A program made the translations under genes and the position numbers. Positions 1 through 8,070 of a DNA stretch of 64,000 nucleotides are shown here, piece by piece. Source of the stretch: an uncultured Chthonomonas sp. (lineage in GTDB: Bacteria > Armatimonadota > Chthonomonadetes > Chthonomonadales > Chthonomonadaceae); NCBI GenBank assembly GCA_903859705.1, contig CAIONQ010000081.1, positions 1 to 64,000 of the forward strand, in the 5' to 3' direction. How positions within the stretch are numbered: position 1 is the stretch's first letter; each line of letters begins with the position of its first letter. Below the pieces are notes generated by a model, which was given only the letters and a program-made list of their open reading frames with translations, searched no databases and was not told the origin of the DNA.

Positions 1-773
1 CCTGCTGGCTCATATACAGCGTCATGTTCACGCGTTACATTCGGCATGTTTACACTATCATCCGGCCGCAGAAGTGCAGCTTCTGCCTGAAAGATGAGGG
101 CTTCACGTACACGAACCGATGGCTCGATGTGCCTGCCCTCCTGCCGGCAACGATCTTCAATTGCCGCCAGGTACGCCTCATACGTCTGGCGTGCATCCTC
201 GTCTTGCCCAAGAGACCTATATAGCCTGATCAATTCGCTCCACATAAAATCCATTCTGGGGTACAGCCGTAGAAACCGCTTCAATGAGCCTGTTGCCCGA
301 ACGCCATTTCCAGCAGCAATATCGGCCCTAACTGTACTCTGAAGCGACTCCAGATACAATTCCTGAGCAGATTCCCGATGCGGGTATATCCAGGATCCTT
401 CCCAGCCTTTTAGGAGCTCTCCACGATACAACTGGAGCGCCTTTTGCACCGATGGGAGATCGCCACTATCGGCACAGTTTCGGAAGTCTATAACGTCTAC
501 AGTTACGCCTGAAGTGTCTATGTAAAGAGAGTTGTTAACCACCTTTATGCGATCGGCATCCGGCCCCAGAGCCTGTCGCAGTGCGCTCTCGGTTTTGCGA
601 AGGGAGGCATAACCAACTTCCAGAACGGTTTCGATCCATTGGCGCTGAACTCTCTGGTTCGCTTCCAGCACAAGCAGCGCCAGCAACTGACCTGCCCTTC
701 GAACTTGCAATCCCTCCAGAGGAATGCCATCGCGTGTAACCTGAAAACCGCCAAGCATTTCGATCGAAAGCAT
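1..773 (-). CDS. SARP/BTAD-family transcriptional activator, 3' end outside window
   Basis: Read on the minus strand, an open frame begins with ATG at 773 and continues without a stop through base 1, so the gene is cut by the window edge (257 codons visible). Residues 1-85 look like the winged-helix DNA-binding domain of SARP regulators (it opens MLSIEMLGGFQVTRDG). Residues 95-235 look like the helical bacterial transcriptional activator (BTAD) domain, with typical signatures such as LQLYRGELLKGW and YRSLGQDEDARQTYEAY. GGGAAGGG lies 6-13 bases upstream of the chosen ATG; an in-frame ATG 18 codons earlier (827) is possible. SARP proteins activate promoters through 11-bp-spaced direct repeats, and one such repeat lies upstream (871-888). 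Whether NB-ARC or TPR domains follow cannot be seen. Confidence 0.85.
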   Translation of the reverse strand, partial: MLSIEMLGGFQVTRDGIPLEGLQVRRAGQLLALLVLEANQRVQRQWIETVLEVGYASLRKTESALRQALGPDADRIKVVNNSLYIDTSGVTVDVIDFRNCADSGDLPSVQKALQLYRGELLKGWEGSWIYPHRESAQELYLESLQSTVRADIAAGNGVRATGSLKRFLRLYPRMDFMWSELIRLYRSLGQDEDARQTYEAYLAAIEDRCRQEGRHIEPSVRVREALIFQAEAALLRPDDSVNMPNVTREHDAVYEPA

Positions 774-870
774 TGTGTGCCCTTCCCGCATTAATCCGGA
801 CAACCCAGATACAACCGATTTCCCCATTATGCAGCACACAACCCTCCGTTCGCAGGGTGCGGCATACCCG

Positions 871-888
871 GTCACAAAGTTGTCACAA
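871..888 (-). promoter_or_regulatory. SARP-box-like direct repeat
   Basis: On the minus strand two identical heptamers TTGTGAC are separated by the 4-base spacer AACT, an 11-bp period. This is the layout of known SARP operators, and the site lies about 100 bases upstream of a SARP gene. A near-identical pair occurs at 2219-2236. No strong -10 element is seen at the usual distance here. The rest of the 774-1114 gap holds nothing else recognised except the hairpin at 1038-1072. Confidence 0.5.
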
Positions 889-1037
889 TCTACATTCGGA
901 GCGATGTCGGATTGCATGTTAGACACAAAAGAGGCAGGCACTACACCTGGTTGAGGCCAGCATCAACTCACCATTTGAACAGTCTTTATTCGTGATCACC
1001 AGCAATGGTAGTATGGTAACGCTGGATAGAAACAGCA

Positions 1038-1072
1038 TTGGCCCGGCAGATCCGTTCAATCTGTCGGGCCAA
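1038..1072 (-). terminator. Strong hairpin, likely transcription terminator
   Basis: TTGGCCCGGCAGAT (1038-1051) pairs with ATCTGTCGGGCCAA (1059-1072) across a 7-base loop, with a single G-T wobble. It lies just past the stop codon of the leftward BON-like gene at 1115. The flanking T-tract is weak on both strands, so termination strength is uncertain. Confidence 0.6.
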
Positions 1073-1114
1073 TACTTTCCTTTTAGAAATCCTTGCAAAC
1101 CACGAGCAGCGAAG

Positions 1115-1360
1115 TTAGCTGCGCAGGGTTACATCCCAAACCACATCCTTGATACCTGGTTTCGTGCGCAGAATAGTGGAGATCGCATTCATTTCGACCT
1201 GCATATCAACATCACCGGCTGCGCGGAGTGGGCGAACAACCCCATTCAAATACACCGTGGTCCCGGATACTGTTATAACCAGCTGAGAGGTATCGATGGG
1301 TCTTCGGCCAATCTGACCACGGATTACTTTCACAAGCTGTTTGGCATCGTTATGACTCAT
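1115..1360 (-). CDS. Small BON-domain-like protein
   Basis: An 81-residue protein. The C-terminal half (about residues 28-81) has the alpha-beta pattern of BON domains: a strand LVITVSGTTVYLNGVV followed by a helix and then IKDVVWDVTL, as expected for lipid- or envelope-associated BON modules. No signal peptide or membrane segment is visible, so its location is unclear. The open frame extends upstream to 1441, but ATG at 1360 is preceded by GAGGAACTC at good spacing and was chosen. It is transcribed divergently from the GNAT gene and followed by a strong hairpin. The BON assignment rests on pattern only; it could be another small alpha/beta protein. Confidence 0.6.
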   Translation of the reverse strand: MSHNDAKQLVKVIRGQIGRRPIDTSQLVITVSGTTVYLNGVVRPLRAAGDVDMQVEMNAISTILRTKPGIKDVVWDVTLRS

Positions 1361-1391
1361 GAGTTCCTCGTTTCTTGCTCTGAGATAGCTG

Positions 1392-1420
1392 TTGACTATC
1401 CTCTTATCCGTTCGTAATAC
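1392..1420 (+). promoter_or_regulatory. Sigma-70-type promoter for the GNAT gene
   Basis: TTGACT (1392-1397) and TAATAC (1415-1420) are separated by 17 bases. Transcription would start near 1427, leaving a leader of about 70 bases before the TTG start at 1500. Confidence 0.5.
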
Positions 1421-1499
1421 GAAATCCTGCCATGGCTGCATACGAATCCGGGTGCCACTCTGTCATATCATACACACATACAATTACGGAGTAAAGCCA

Positions 1500-2096
1500 T
1501 TGACCGCCTCCCCAAAACCTATTCTGAGAGAACTACCTGCTGAGATTACCAGTGAGCGTGTGCTTATTCGGCCCTACAGAGCTGGCGATGGTGCCGCACT
1601 GTGGGAGGCCGTAGCCGAATCTCGGGAGCATATTAAGCCATGGCTACCCTGGGGAGACTTACACAAAACCCCTGAAGACTCCGAAATATTTGTGCGAATG
1701 ATGCACGCCAAGTGGTTAACACGCGAAGATATGCCCATGGGTATCTGGGACCTCAGTTCCGGGCGCTACCTTGGTGGCACGGGCTTACACCGGATAAATT
1801 GGGATGTTCCTTGCTTTGAAATTGGCTACTGGCTGCGCAAGAGCGCTGAGGGCCATGGCTACATTTCAGAGGCCAGCTGGCTGTTAACGCAGATGTGTTT
1901 TGAAACGCTGCATGCACAGCGCGTGGAAATCCATGTTGCGGGCGGCAATGTGCGAAGTGCGGCTGTGCCGTTAAGGCTTGGCTTTATTCACGAAGCTACC
2001 CTGCGCAATAAAACCAAAATCACAACCGGAGAGGTTAGAGATATGCTTATATTTTCGATGATACCGGAAGAGTATGCGGCAAAAACTGCCGGCTAA
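1500..2096 (+). CDS. GNAT N-acetyltransferase, RimJ/RimL type
   Basis: A 198-residue protein of the RimJ/RimL-like acetyltransferase family, which transfers acetyl from acetyl-CoA to protein N-termini or small amines. Family patterns include LIRPYRAGDGAALWEAV near the N-terminus, the strand FEIGYWLRKSAEGHGYISEA with the acetyl-CoA-binding loop (R-x-x-x-G-x-G-like), and the closing segment VEIHVAGGNVRSAAVPLRLGF followed by a late MLIFSMI strand. The open frame starts further upstream (1392), but that part overlaps the predicted promoter and is not family-like. TTG at 1500 with GGAG about 6 bases before it is the preferred start. The substrate cannot be told from sequence. A terminator-like hairpin follows. 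Confidence 0.85.
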   Translation: MTASPKPILRELPAEITSERVLIRPYRAGDGAALWEAVAESREHIKPWLPWGDLHKTPEDSEIFVRMMHAKWLTREDMPMGIWDLSSGRYLGGTGLHRINWDVPCFEIGYWLRKSAEGHGYISEASWLLTQMCFETLHAQRVEIHVAGGNVRSAAVPLRLGFIHEATLRNKTKITTGEVRDMLIFSMIPEEYAAKTAG

Positions 2097-2137
2097 AGTA
2101 TAGTCTACACCGGCTACATAAATCTGCGTTTCCTGCG

Positions 2138-2162
2138 CCAGGTAATTCGCCTGGTAGTTTTT
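2138..2162 (+). terminator. Rho-independent-like terminator after the GNAT gene
   Basis: CCAGG (2138-2142) pairs with CCTGG (2150-2154) and is followed by TAGTTTTT. The stem is short but the position, 40 bases past the stop codon, fits. Confidence 0.5.
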
Positions 2163-2218
2163 CGTACAAAATAAAGAAGATATAAAATACTTGATGCACT
2201 AGTAATAAACTGATTGAT

Positions 2219-2253
2219 TCGTGACGATATTGTGACGTTCAGGTTGTTAGAAT
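2219..2253 (+). promoter_or_regulatory. SARP-box-like direct repeat with -10 element
   Basis: TCGTGAC (2219-2225), 4-base spacer GATA, TTGTGAC (2230-2236), then TAGAAT (2248-2253) as a possible -10. This is the SARP arrangement, in which the downstream heptamer replaces the -35. It matches the repeat at 871-888 and precedes the PEP-CTERM gene. Between 2097 and 2420 nothing else is recognised apart from the terminator. Confidence 0.5.
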
Positions 2254-2420
2254 AGCGGTGAGTTGGTGCCGGCAGCTGCTCAAATAATCATGAGAATGTA
2301 CTGAGTTTATTGATACAGCTGTCACACACCCTTTATGAAACTTCACCTCGCTGTAGCTATCAGAGCCGGGGCACTCCCTCGCCCTCCGCCGCTACGGACT
2401 TTCGAATTGAAGGAGCAACC

Positions 2421-3566
2421 ATGATCCGCCTCACATGTGTTCCGCGTTCCGCCAGGATGCTCGAAACCAGAACCCACGAATCGCATGGCGCACGCTCTTG
2501 TCTCGCATCTCTGCACTGCATTGGAGCGCTTATTCTTAGAAGCTGTAGACGGAAAACACCCACAGGTTCGCCCTGTAAACGAAAGGCCACCAGAGCAATA
2601 TTGATGGCGAGCATTGCCCTAGTCGCCGCAACGATGCTCATCACGAGCAGCGCTCGGGCTCAGGTATTTGTTGCTGATTGGGATTCTGCAAGCGTAAATA
2701 CCTTTGATGCCACCGGTAATCTGCAGGGTACATTTGTCAGCACAGGTTCGGGTGGCCTTGCCGCCCCGCAGGGCATGCGGTTTGGACCAGATGGAAATCT
2801 GTATATAACCTATGGTGCTTACAATGGGCAACCTGCTGGCGTTAAAAAGTACAGCGGGCATGATGGATCTTTTCTCGGAACCTTTGTATCTGGCATGCCT
2901 GATGCAAGCGATATCGTGTTCGATAACAACGGCCATGCCTATGTTACGGATATCGGTAGCGATAAGGTGTACCAATACAACAGTTCTGGCCAACTCTTAC
3001 AAACTTATTCTAATGGCCTTTCGAGCCCGCGAGGCATTGCCTGGGATGAGGCACACCATCAAGTTCTTGTTACCAATGATTACAGGGCACCGTATGCCAA
3101 TTCCGTTACAGCAATTGATCCGAACACCGGTGCATGGAGTACTTTTGCTACCGGCCTGGGCGAACCAGAGGGCATCACAGCAGGGCCAGACGGCAAGTTT
3201 TATGTTGCTAACTTTACTTATTCGTACTCATTTGGTGGCCAGTCTCCTCCCGACACAATCCAGGTAATTGGCGCAAACGGTGGTGTGTCTTCAACTTGGA
3301 GTTCTGGCGGTACGATAAACGGGGCAGTGGAACTTGCGGCTGGATTTAATAGAATGTACGTCACAAATATATATAGCCATCAGGTAGAGGCGTTCAATTT
3401 TGAGACCGGGCAATACGACCTTGTGTTTAATGCCGGTCACGCCTGGGGAATCGCTGTTAGAGAAGCTCCGCTTGCTACCCCTGAGCCCGGGAATCTTGTC
3501 ATTGGCAGTGCGCTCTCTGTTATCGGTTTTGTTCAGTGCATACGTAAATTGAGAAAGCCTGCCTGA
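2421..3566 (+). CDS. PEP-CTERM-anchored NHL-like beta-propeller protein
   Basis: A 381-residue exported protein. A long basic N-terminus leads to a hydrophobic stretch (about residues 60-80, MASIALVAATMLITSSARAQ) that looks like a signal peptide. About residues 85-345 hold repeated blades of the type GMRFGPDGNLYITYG and GIAWDEAHHQVLVTND, typical of NHL/SMP-30-like six-bladed propellers. The C-terminus has the PEP-CTERM sorting signal: TPEPGN, a hydrophobic segment, then the basic tail RKLRK. PEP-CTERM proteins are processed by exosortase and usually go to the envelope or exopolysaccharide matrix. Start chosen at ATG 2421, with AAGGAG 5 bases upstream; ATG 2604, directly at the signal peptide, is the alternative. 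It may be controlled by the SARP-box-like repeat upstream. Confidence 0.85.
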   Translation: MIRLTCVPRSARMLETRTHESHGARSCLASLHCIGALILRSCRRKTPTGSPCKRKATRAILMASIALVAATMLITSSARAQVFVADWDSASVNTFDATGNLQGTFVSTGSGGLAAPQGMRFGPDGNLYITYGAYNGQPAGVKKYSGHDGSFLGTFVSGMPDASDIVFDNNGHAYVTDIGSDKVYQYNSSGQLLQTYSNGLSSPRGIAWDEAHHQVLVTNDYRAPYANSVTAIDPNTGAWSTFATGLGEPEGITAGPDGKFYVANFTYSYSFGGQSPPDTIQVIGANGGVSSTWSSGGTINGAVELAAGFNRMYVTNIYSHQVEAFNFETGQYDLVFNAGHAWGIAVREAPLATPEPGNLVIGSALSVIGFVQCIRKLRKPA

Positions 3567-3651
3567 GAACCTCGCAACCACTGACAGTCCCAGCCTTCAG
3601 CCATTGGATAGCTGATATCCACTGACTGAAGGCAATAACTATGCGGTTCTC
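3565..3651. repeat. Large nested inverted repeat after the PEP-CTERM gene
   Basis: Three nested arms: GAGAACC (3565-3571) with GGTTCTC (3645-3651), CCTTCAG (3594-3600) with CTGAAGG (3626-3632), and TGGATA with TATCCA around a 5-base loop near 3612. It starts at the stop codon of the PEP-CTERM gene. There is no T-tract, so it is either an mRNA 3'-end structure or a remnant of a palindromic element. Confidence 0.5.
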
Positions 3652-3750
3652 TAAGTTTGGTAATGAAGGTAAGATGTTGTAGAATTCCCGCTTTTTCAGA
3701 AGAGCGTTGCATTTCAGCCGCAACTGCATTACTCAATTCCCACTCCAAAC

Positions 3751-5709
3751 ATGTTGTGTAACTCGGAACCTATCTGTTTTACAGTTTCCCTACTTGGCAC
3801 TCCCAGCATCAAACTGGGCGAGGTTACCATACGGCTTCGTTCGGCATCCGCCTGGGCAGCGCTTGCTTATCTTCTTGTACCAGACCGAGGCGAGAGCTTC
3901 ACACCCAATGGCCAGCCTGTTTCCCGAAAACTGCTTGCTGGTTGCATTTGGGATGGATGCATGGAGCCGCTTCAGGCCCTGCGCCAGGTACTTCTCTCTT
4001 TCAGAAGCTCACTGGGGAACGCTGCCTTACTTATTGACCGCAGTTTTGTGACTGCGCCAGCACATAGCTTTTGTACAGATCTGCAGATCATAGAATCATT
4101 GTGGACACAGGCCATGGGCCTGCCCGCCGCGGCCCATAGTGAGCGCATACATTTGCTCTCTCAGGCCGACCTGTTGATAGGCGGAGACTTTTTGGAGACA
4201 TGCTCGCTGGCTGCGCCGGCCGCAAGGGCTTGGCTGGATGTGATGCGCAGCCGTACCGTGAGTATGCTTGAGAAAGTGCTGCGCTTACTCTATTCCTCAT
4301 ACCTTGGCGTAACTAATCCCCATGCCGCATTTGAGGTGCTGATGCGCCTGTGTGCTATTTGTCCTGACAATGAGACATACAAAGCTCGCCTAATGGTACT
4401 GGGTAAGCATATTGATAGACCTTTGCTGCTTGAACAGCTTAAAGCTACGGACCCCTTTGAGATTATGTTGCCGGAGGTTCGCCGGCGAGAAATCAAGGGG
4501 CAGAAACTTGCAGGACGAGATGCACGGGCATTTAGTACTGTTTTGCACAGTCGCATTGCTACTCTTACACTGCCAATGAGAAACAGGCTGTTTGCACTCT
4601 CTGTATTGAATGCACCATTCAACCTTGCACTGGCAAGAGCAGTCTGTGCGGTGCCACAGGCGACACTCAGTGCTCTTGAAAAGTTGCACTTGTTAGACAA
4701 GGTTAACGGGGACTATCGCATGTTGGCGGCAGTTCAGGAGCTGTGCGATGAGAAGGTAACGCCCCGCGTGCGGAAAAGCGTAGAAGCTAAACGCCTGAAG
4801 TACTGCACAGATTACCTCGCTGCCATCTGGTATGGTTCGCCAGATTCCGAAGATTATTTCGCCAGCAGAAACGAAGCACGAGTGCATCTGGCACTTGCCG
4901 CAAATAACGTCGCTCAATTACCAGCAAGCTGCGAAACAAACGCATTTTATGGTTTGCTGAGGGCCTGTGGCGAGATCGATATTGCAACGGGGCTTGCTCC
5001 ATGGGCAGAGCGCGTCATGCATGGCTTCACAACAGAGTCTGCGCAGATGGCACAGACAGCACACATTGCCGGATGGATATGTGCCGAGCGCCATGATTAT
5101 TCCGCAGCCATTGAATGGCTTCATCGCGGTTTGGCAGTACCTGGATGTTACAGGGATATCCTCTATGGTTTGCTGGAAATATTAGTTACCTCGTTACATT
5201 ACAGTCGCCAACATTCAGAAGCACTTGAGGCAAGCAACAGATTGGAGGCTATATTTGAGCAAGATGAGTTACCACTGGCTGTAGCCAATACCATACGCTT
5301 CCGCGCAGAGATATATCTCGGCCTCCGAGAGCCGGAGGCCGCCATGGAATGCCTGCGCAAAACCGAGGAGTTGTATCTGCAATTAGCTGGTGTTGAACTT
5401 GGTATTGCCAATTGCCGTTACTGGATTGCCGAGATTCTGCGGAGAAATGGACAGCAAAATGAGGCGGAAGCAAATATCCGGGTATCTCTTGAGCTAAGGC
5501 TAAATTCAGGGGATATTACCGGGCAAGCCCAATGCCTGATCTGCCTTGCTCGCATTTTGAGGGAAAAGGGAGATGTACTCTCTGCCCGGCTGCACCTTCG
5601 AAACGCCATCTACCTGCTGGGTTCGGAAAGAGATCCAAAATCTCGCAAGATGGCTCAGGAGGAGCTGGATCTACTGGAAAATCAGATTGTCGTGACCGAT
5701 GCCCGTTAA
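3751..5709 (+). CDS. SARP/BTAD-like regulator with TPR C-terminus, no NB-ARC
   Basis: A 652-residue protein. Residues 1-105 resemble a degenerate SARP winged-helix domain (CFTVSLLGTPSIKLGE...). Residues 110-225 match the BTAD helical pattern, including the segment ADLLIGGDFLETC. The middle third (230-390) resembles the helical region that follows the ATPase in AfsR-like proteins, but no Walker A or B motif is present. Residues 400-640 are TPR-like helix pairs (for example ALEASNRLEAIFEQDELP and NEAEANIRVSLELRLNSGD). AfsR-family proteins usually carry an NB-ARC ATPase between BTAD and TPR; here it seems absent. The ribosome-binding site before ATG 3751 is weak. Probably a cytoplasmic regulator; target unknown. 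Confidence 0.7.
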   Translation: MLCNSEPICFTVSLLGTPSIKLGEVTIRLRSASAWAALAYLLVPDRGESFTPNGQPVSRKLLAGCIWDGCMEPLQALRQVLLSFRSSLGNAALLIDRSFVTAPAHSFCTDLQIIESLWTQAMGLPAAAHSERIHLLSQADLLIGGDFLETCSLAAPAARAWLDVMRSRTVSMLEKVLRLLYSSYLGVTNPHAAFEVLMRLCAICPDNETYKARLMVLGKHIDRPLLLEQLKATDPFEIMLPEVRRREIKGQKLAGRDARAFSTVLHSRIATLTLPMRNRLFALSVLNAPFNLALARAVCAVPQATLSALEKLHLLDKVNGDYRMLAAVQELCDEKVTPRVRKSVEAKRLKYCTDYLAAIWYGSPDSEDYFASRNEARVHLALAANNVAQLPASCETNAFYGLLRACGEIDIATGLAPWAERVMHGFTTESAQMAQTAHIAGWICAERHDYSAAIEWLHRGLAVPGCYRDILYGLLEILVTSLHYSRQHSEALEASNRLEAIFEQDELPLAVANTIRFRAEIYLGLREPEAAMECLRKTEELYLQLAGVELGIANCRYWIAEILRRNGQQNEAEANIRVSLELRLNSGDITGQAQCLICLARILREKGDVLSARLHLRNAIYLLGSERDPKSRKMAQEELDLLENQIVVTDAR

Positions 5710-5836
5710 GTGTAAGACTAACCAGAGTGTTCATTCGCGGTAGTCAAATCTGATTTTTTGAACCCAAATTAACACAGATATCGTATTCTGTAGCAATAAG
5801 CATACTGTTACCATCCTATGAGAAACGGCCCAATGA

Positions 5837-6691
5837 ATGTTAAAAGACACCGAGTACACCGAGCCAGAGCGCAGAATTCTGGAACGGCTTGAGAGCAAGC
5901 TTCCAGGTGAACGATTGGAAGCAGAGTTAGAGCTGAATGCCCTTGGCGGCGCTGGCATCACCTTTCTGCTTAAGGTCATTCAGGTCGAAGGTGCGAAACT
6001 TCAGGGGCGCAAGAAGATGCTCGGCGCAATAGTGGGGGTCATCGTTGCTCTGGTTGTGCCTACCATTATTGCACTGGTAGCTATGGGGCACGTTACAGCG
6101 CTTCCCGGCCTGGCAGGGCTCTCCGGACTCGGTGCTCTTGGCGTTATGCTTGCGCCCTCTCCCAGGCGATTGCGCGCGACTGAGCTCCTGGGACAGAGCA
6201 CCGATCCACGGGCAATCGGCCCTATTGCTGATGCCCTAAGCACGCAGGATCCGAAGGCAAAGCTGGCACTGATTAAGTCTCTATTTCGGCTGATGCCTAT
6301 GCTTAACCATGAGAGTAACCTGGAAGTGACCCCATCTCAACGCGATCGACTTCGAAAGCTCCTGTTTACGCGTGATCCAGATCGTGAATCCGAGCTGGCA
6401 ATCGTACTGATTGATGGTCTGGTTTCGTTACGAGATATAGGGGCGCTACATGCGTTACATACCGTATCTAAGAAACGGGTTTCCACCGAAAGCGGCAAAT
6501 TGGCTTTGCGAAAGGCGTTTCAAGGAATTGCGGAACTCGAGGCAATTAAACTCATGCAGGATGCTCCCAACTCCCTGTTACGGGCAAGCAGCGCCAACGG
6601 CGATCAACTACTGCGTGCCGCCAGTGCCAATATAGAAACCCCGGCCGAGCAGTTGCTGCGGCCGGGGAGTGCTAATGGCGATACGAGTTAG
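5837..6691 (+). CDS. HEAT-like membrane protein with LLRP-motif tail
   Basis: A 284-residue protein of unknown function. Residues 60-105 form one or two membrane segments (AIVGVIVALVVPTIIALVAM, then a Gly/Leu-rich stretch). Residues 110-235 look like HEAT-type helical repeats (LLGQSTDPRAIGPIADAL; LIDGLVSLRDIGALHAL). The last 40 residues are a low-complexity tail repeating LLR[AP]-x-SAN-G/I units: SLLRASSANGD, QLLRAASANI, QLLRPGSANGD. The protein at 16824-17648 has the same architecture and a related tail. Start ATG 5837 is preceded only by weak Shine-Dalgarno sequence. The stop overlaps by four bases the stop of the convergent oxidoreductase gene. Confidence 0.7.
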   Translation: MLKDTEYTEPERRILERLESKLPGERLEAELELNALGGAGITFLLKVIQVEGAKLQGRKKMLGAIVGVIVALVVPTIIALVAMGHVTALPGLAGLSGLGALGVMLAPSPRRLRATELLGQSTDPRAIGPIADALSTQDPKAKLALIKSLFRLMPMLNHESNLEVTPSQRDRLRKLLFTRDPDRESELAIVLIDGLVSLRDIGALHALHTVSKKRVSTESGKLALRKAFQGIAELEAIKLMQDAPNSLLRASSANGDQLLRAASANIETPAEQLLRPGSANGDTS

Positions 6692-8013
6692 ATTTCCAAT
6701 TTCCAGGGCTCGCGGTATTTGTAATGCAACAGCGCAGCAGCCTCGTCATCCCCAATTATCTGCTCGGTATCCGGGTCCCACTTAAGCCCATCTTTGCCAA
6801 GTCGCATGGCGATGTTGCCAAGCTGGCAGATGGTAATGGATCTGTGCGCGATCTCCGCTGGCGCCACAGTTGCTTCCCGTGAGATTATGCAATCCACAAA
6901 GTTTCGGAAGTGCTTTGGGCTATTGTAAAGATGGATCTCATTCGGGCCAATTTCTGAGTTAAAGATCTCTTCAGAGCTGGCTTCATGCTTGCCTCTATCT
7001 GCCCAAACCCAGCCATCGGTGCCTTCCCAGGTTACGCCAGGTTTCTCTTTATCCGAGATAATGAGTGTAATCCCATTTTTGTAAACCGCCTCAAAATAGT
7101 ACTCCGTGGCTGTGTTCCAGATTGGATCTTCCGGGAAAACGCCCTTTGCATTGCGAATTTCTATTGGGCCGGTGTACTCGGTATCCATTCCCCACTGGGC
7201 GCAATCCGGGTGGTGCCCACCCCAGTCTGTAACCTGCCCGCCAGAGTAATCCAGGTTCCATCGGAAGTTAACATGGCAGCGCGCGGGCGCATACTCTGCC
7301 ACCGGTGCCGGGCCAAGCCACATGTCGTAATCAAACCCATCCGGAATGGGTTCCGGGCTTTTACGATCGATGGTCTTTCCAAAATCTGGCCGGCCGCCGG
7401 GCAATCCGCACCGTACAGTGTGCAGTTTGCCGATGCGGCCATTGCGTACAAGTTCGCATGCTCGGCGGAAGTTAACATCCGATCTCTGTTGGCTGCCAGT
7501 TTGGAACACAACGCCATACTTTTTAACAGCATCGCTCATGGCTCGGCCTTCGCGCACCGTTAGCGAAAGCGGCTTCTGGCAGTAGATATCTTTACCTGCC
7601 TTTGCCGCCTCTACTACCTGAATGGCATGCCAGTGATCTGGTGTGGCTATCTCTACGGCATCAATATCCGATTGAGCCAGCAATTCCCTGAAGTCTGTAA
7701 AGGTACTAACACCATTGTAAGATTCACCCACAAGCTCTGAGTAGTGCTCATCGGCTATGCGCTTCGCAACGGCATATCCGCCTTCGGCATCGTCCCAATA
7801 TCCTCGGCTTTCACGGTTAACATCGCATACGGCAACAATCTGCACGCGCTCATCGCGCATGAAGTTGCGCATATCGCCGATACCCTGGTTACCAGTGCCG
7901 CTCATACCTACGGTTATGCGGTTAGAAGGGGCCGTGTGCCCATCGCGGCCCAACGCCGAAGCGGGAACGGGCTGCGGAAAACTTACGCCTGTAGTGCTAT
8001 CCTGCGTACTCAC
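6688..8013 (-). CDS. Gfo/Idh/MocA family NAD(P)-dependent oxidoreductase
   Basis: A 441-residue sugar-type dehydrogenase. The nucleotide-binding loop GMSGTGNQG is at about residues 36-44, TPDHWH at 124-129, and the family K-P signature appears as CQKPLS at about 145. The C-terminal alpha/beta substrate domain includes DWGGHHPDCAQWGMD. Such proteins oxidise sugars, inositols or glycosidic sugars with NAD(P). The first 30 residues look unstructured and lack a clear Tat motif. GTG start at 8013 has AAGGAG at good spacing. It is the last gene of a leftward operon with GH78 and GH76 enzymes, so it probably acts on a sugar they release. Confidence 0.92.
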   Translation of the reverse strand: MSTQDSTTGVSFPQPVPASALGRDGHTAPSNRITVGMSGTGNQGIGDMRNFMRDERVQIVAVCDVNRESRGYWDDAEGGYAVAKRIADEHYSELVGESYNGVSTFTDFRELLAQSDIDAVEIATPDHWHAIQVVEAAKAGKDIYCQKPLSLTVREGRAMSDAVKKYGVVFQTGSQQRSDVNFRRACELVRNGRIGKLHTVRCGLPGGRPDFGKTIDRKSPEPIPDGFDYDMWLGPAPVAEYAPARCHVNFRWNLDYSGGQVTDWGGHHPDCAQWGMDTEYTGPIEIRNAKGVFPEDPIWNTATEYYFEAVYKNGITLIISDKEKPGVTWEGTDGWVWADRGKHEASSEEIFNSEIGPNEIHLYNSPKHFRNFVDCIISREATVAPAEIAHRSITICQLGNIAMRLGKDGLKWDPDTEQIIGDDEAAALLHYKYREPWKLEI

Positions 8014-8070
8014 TCTCTTCTCCTTATAAATCCCATTATAAATCCCAAAATGAGATGCCGAAATTGTGTA

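Noticed and set aside
535-837. 100-codon leftward open frame
   Set aside because: It lies in another frame of the SARP gene, which has clear domain patterns and runs to the window edge.
992-1417. 141-codon rightward open frame
   Set aside because: It is antisense to the BON-like gene and crosses its terminator hairpin; no ribosome-binding site and no protein-like pattern.
6985-7563. 192-codon open frame opposite the oxidoreductase
   Set aside because: Shadow of a well-supported Gfo/Idh gene; composition is not protein-like. The same applies to 8602-9180 opposite GH76.
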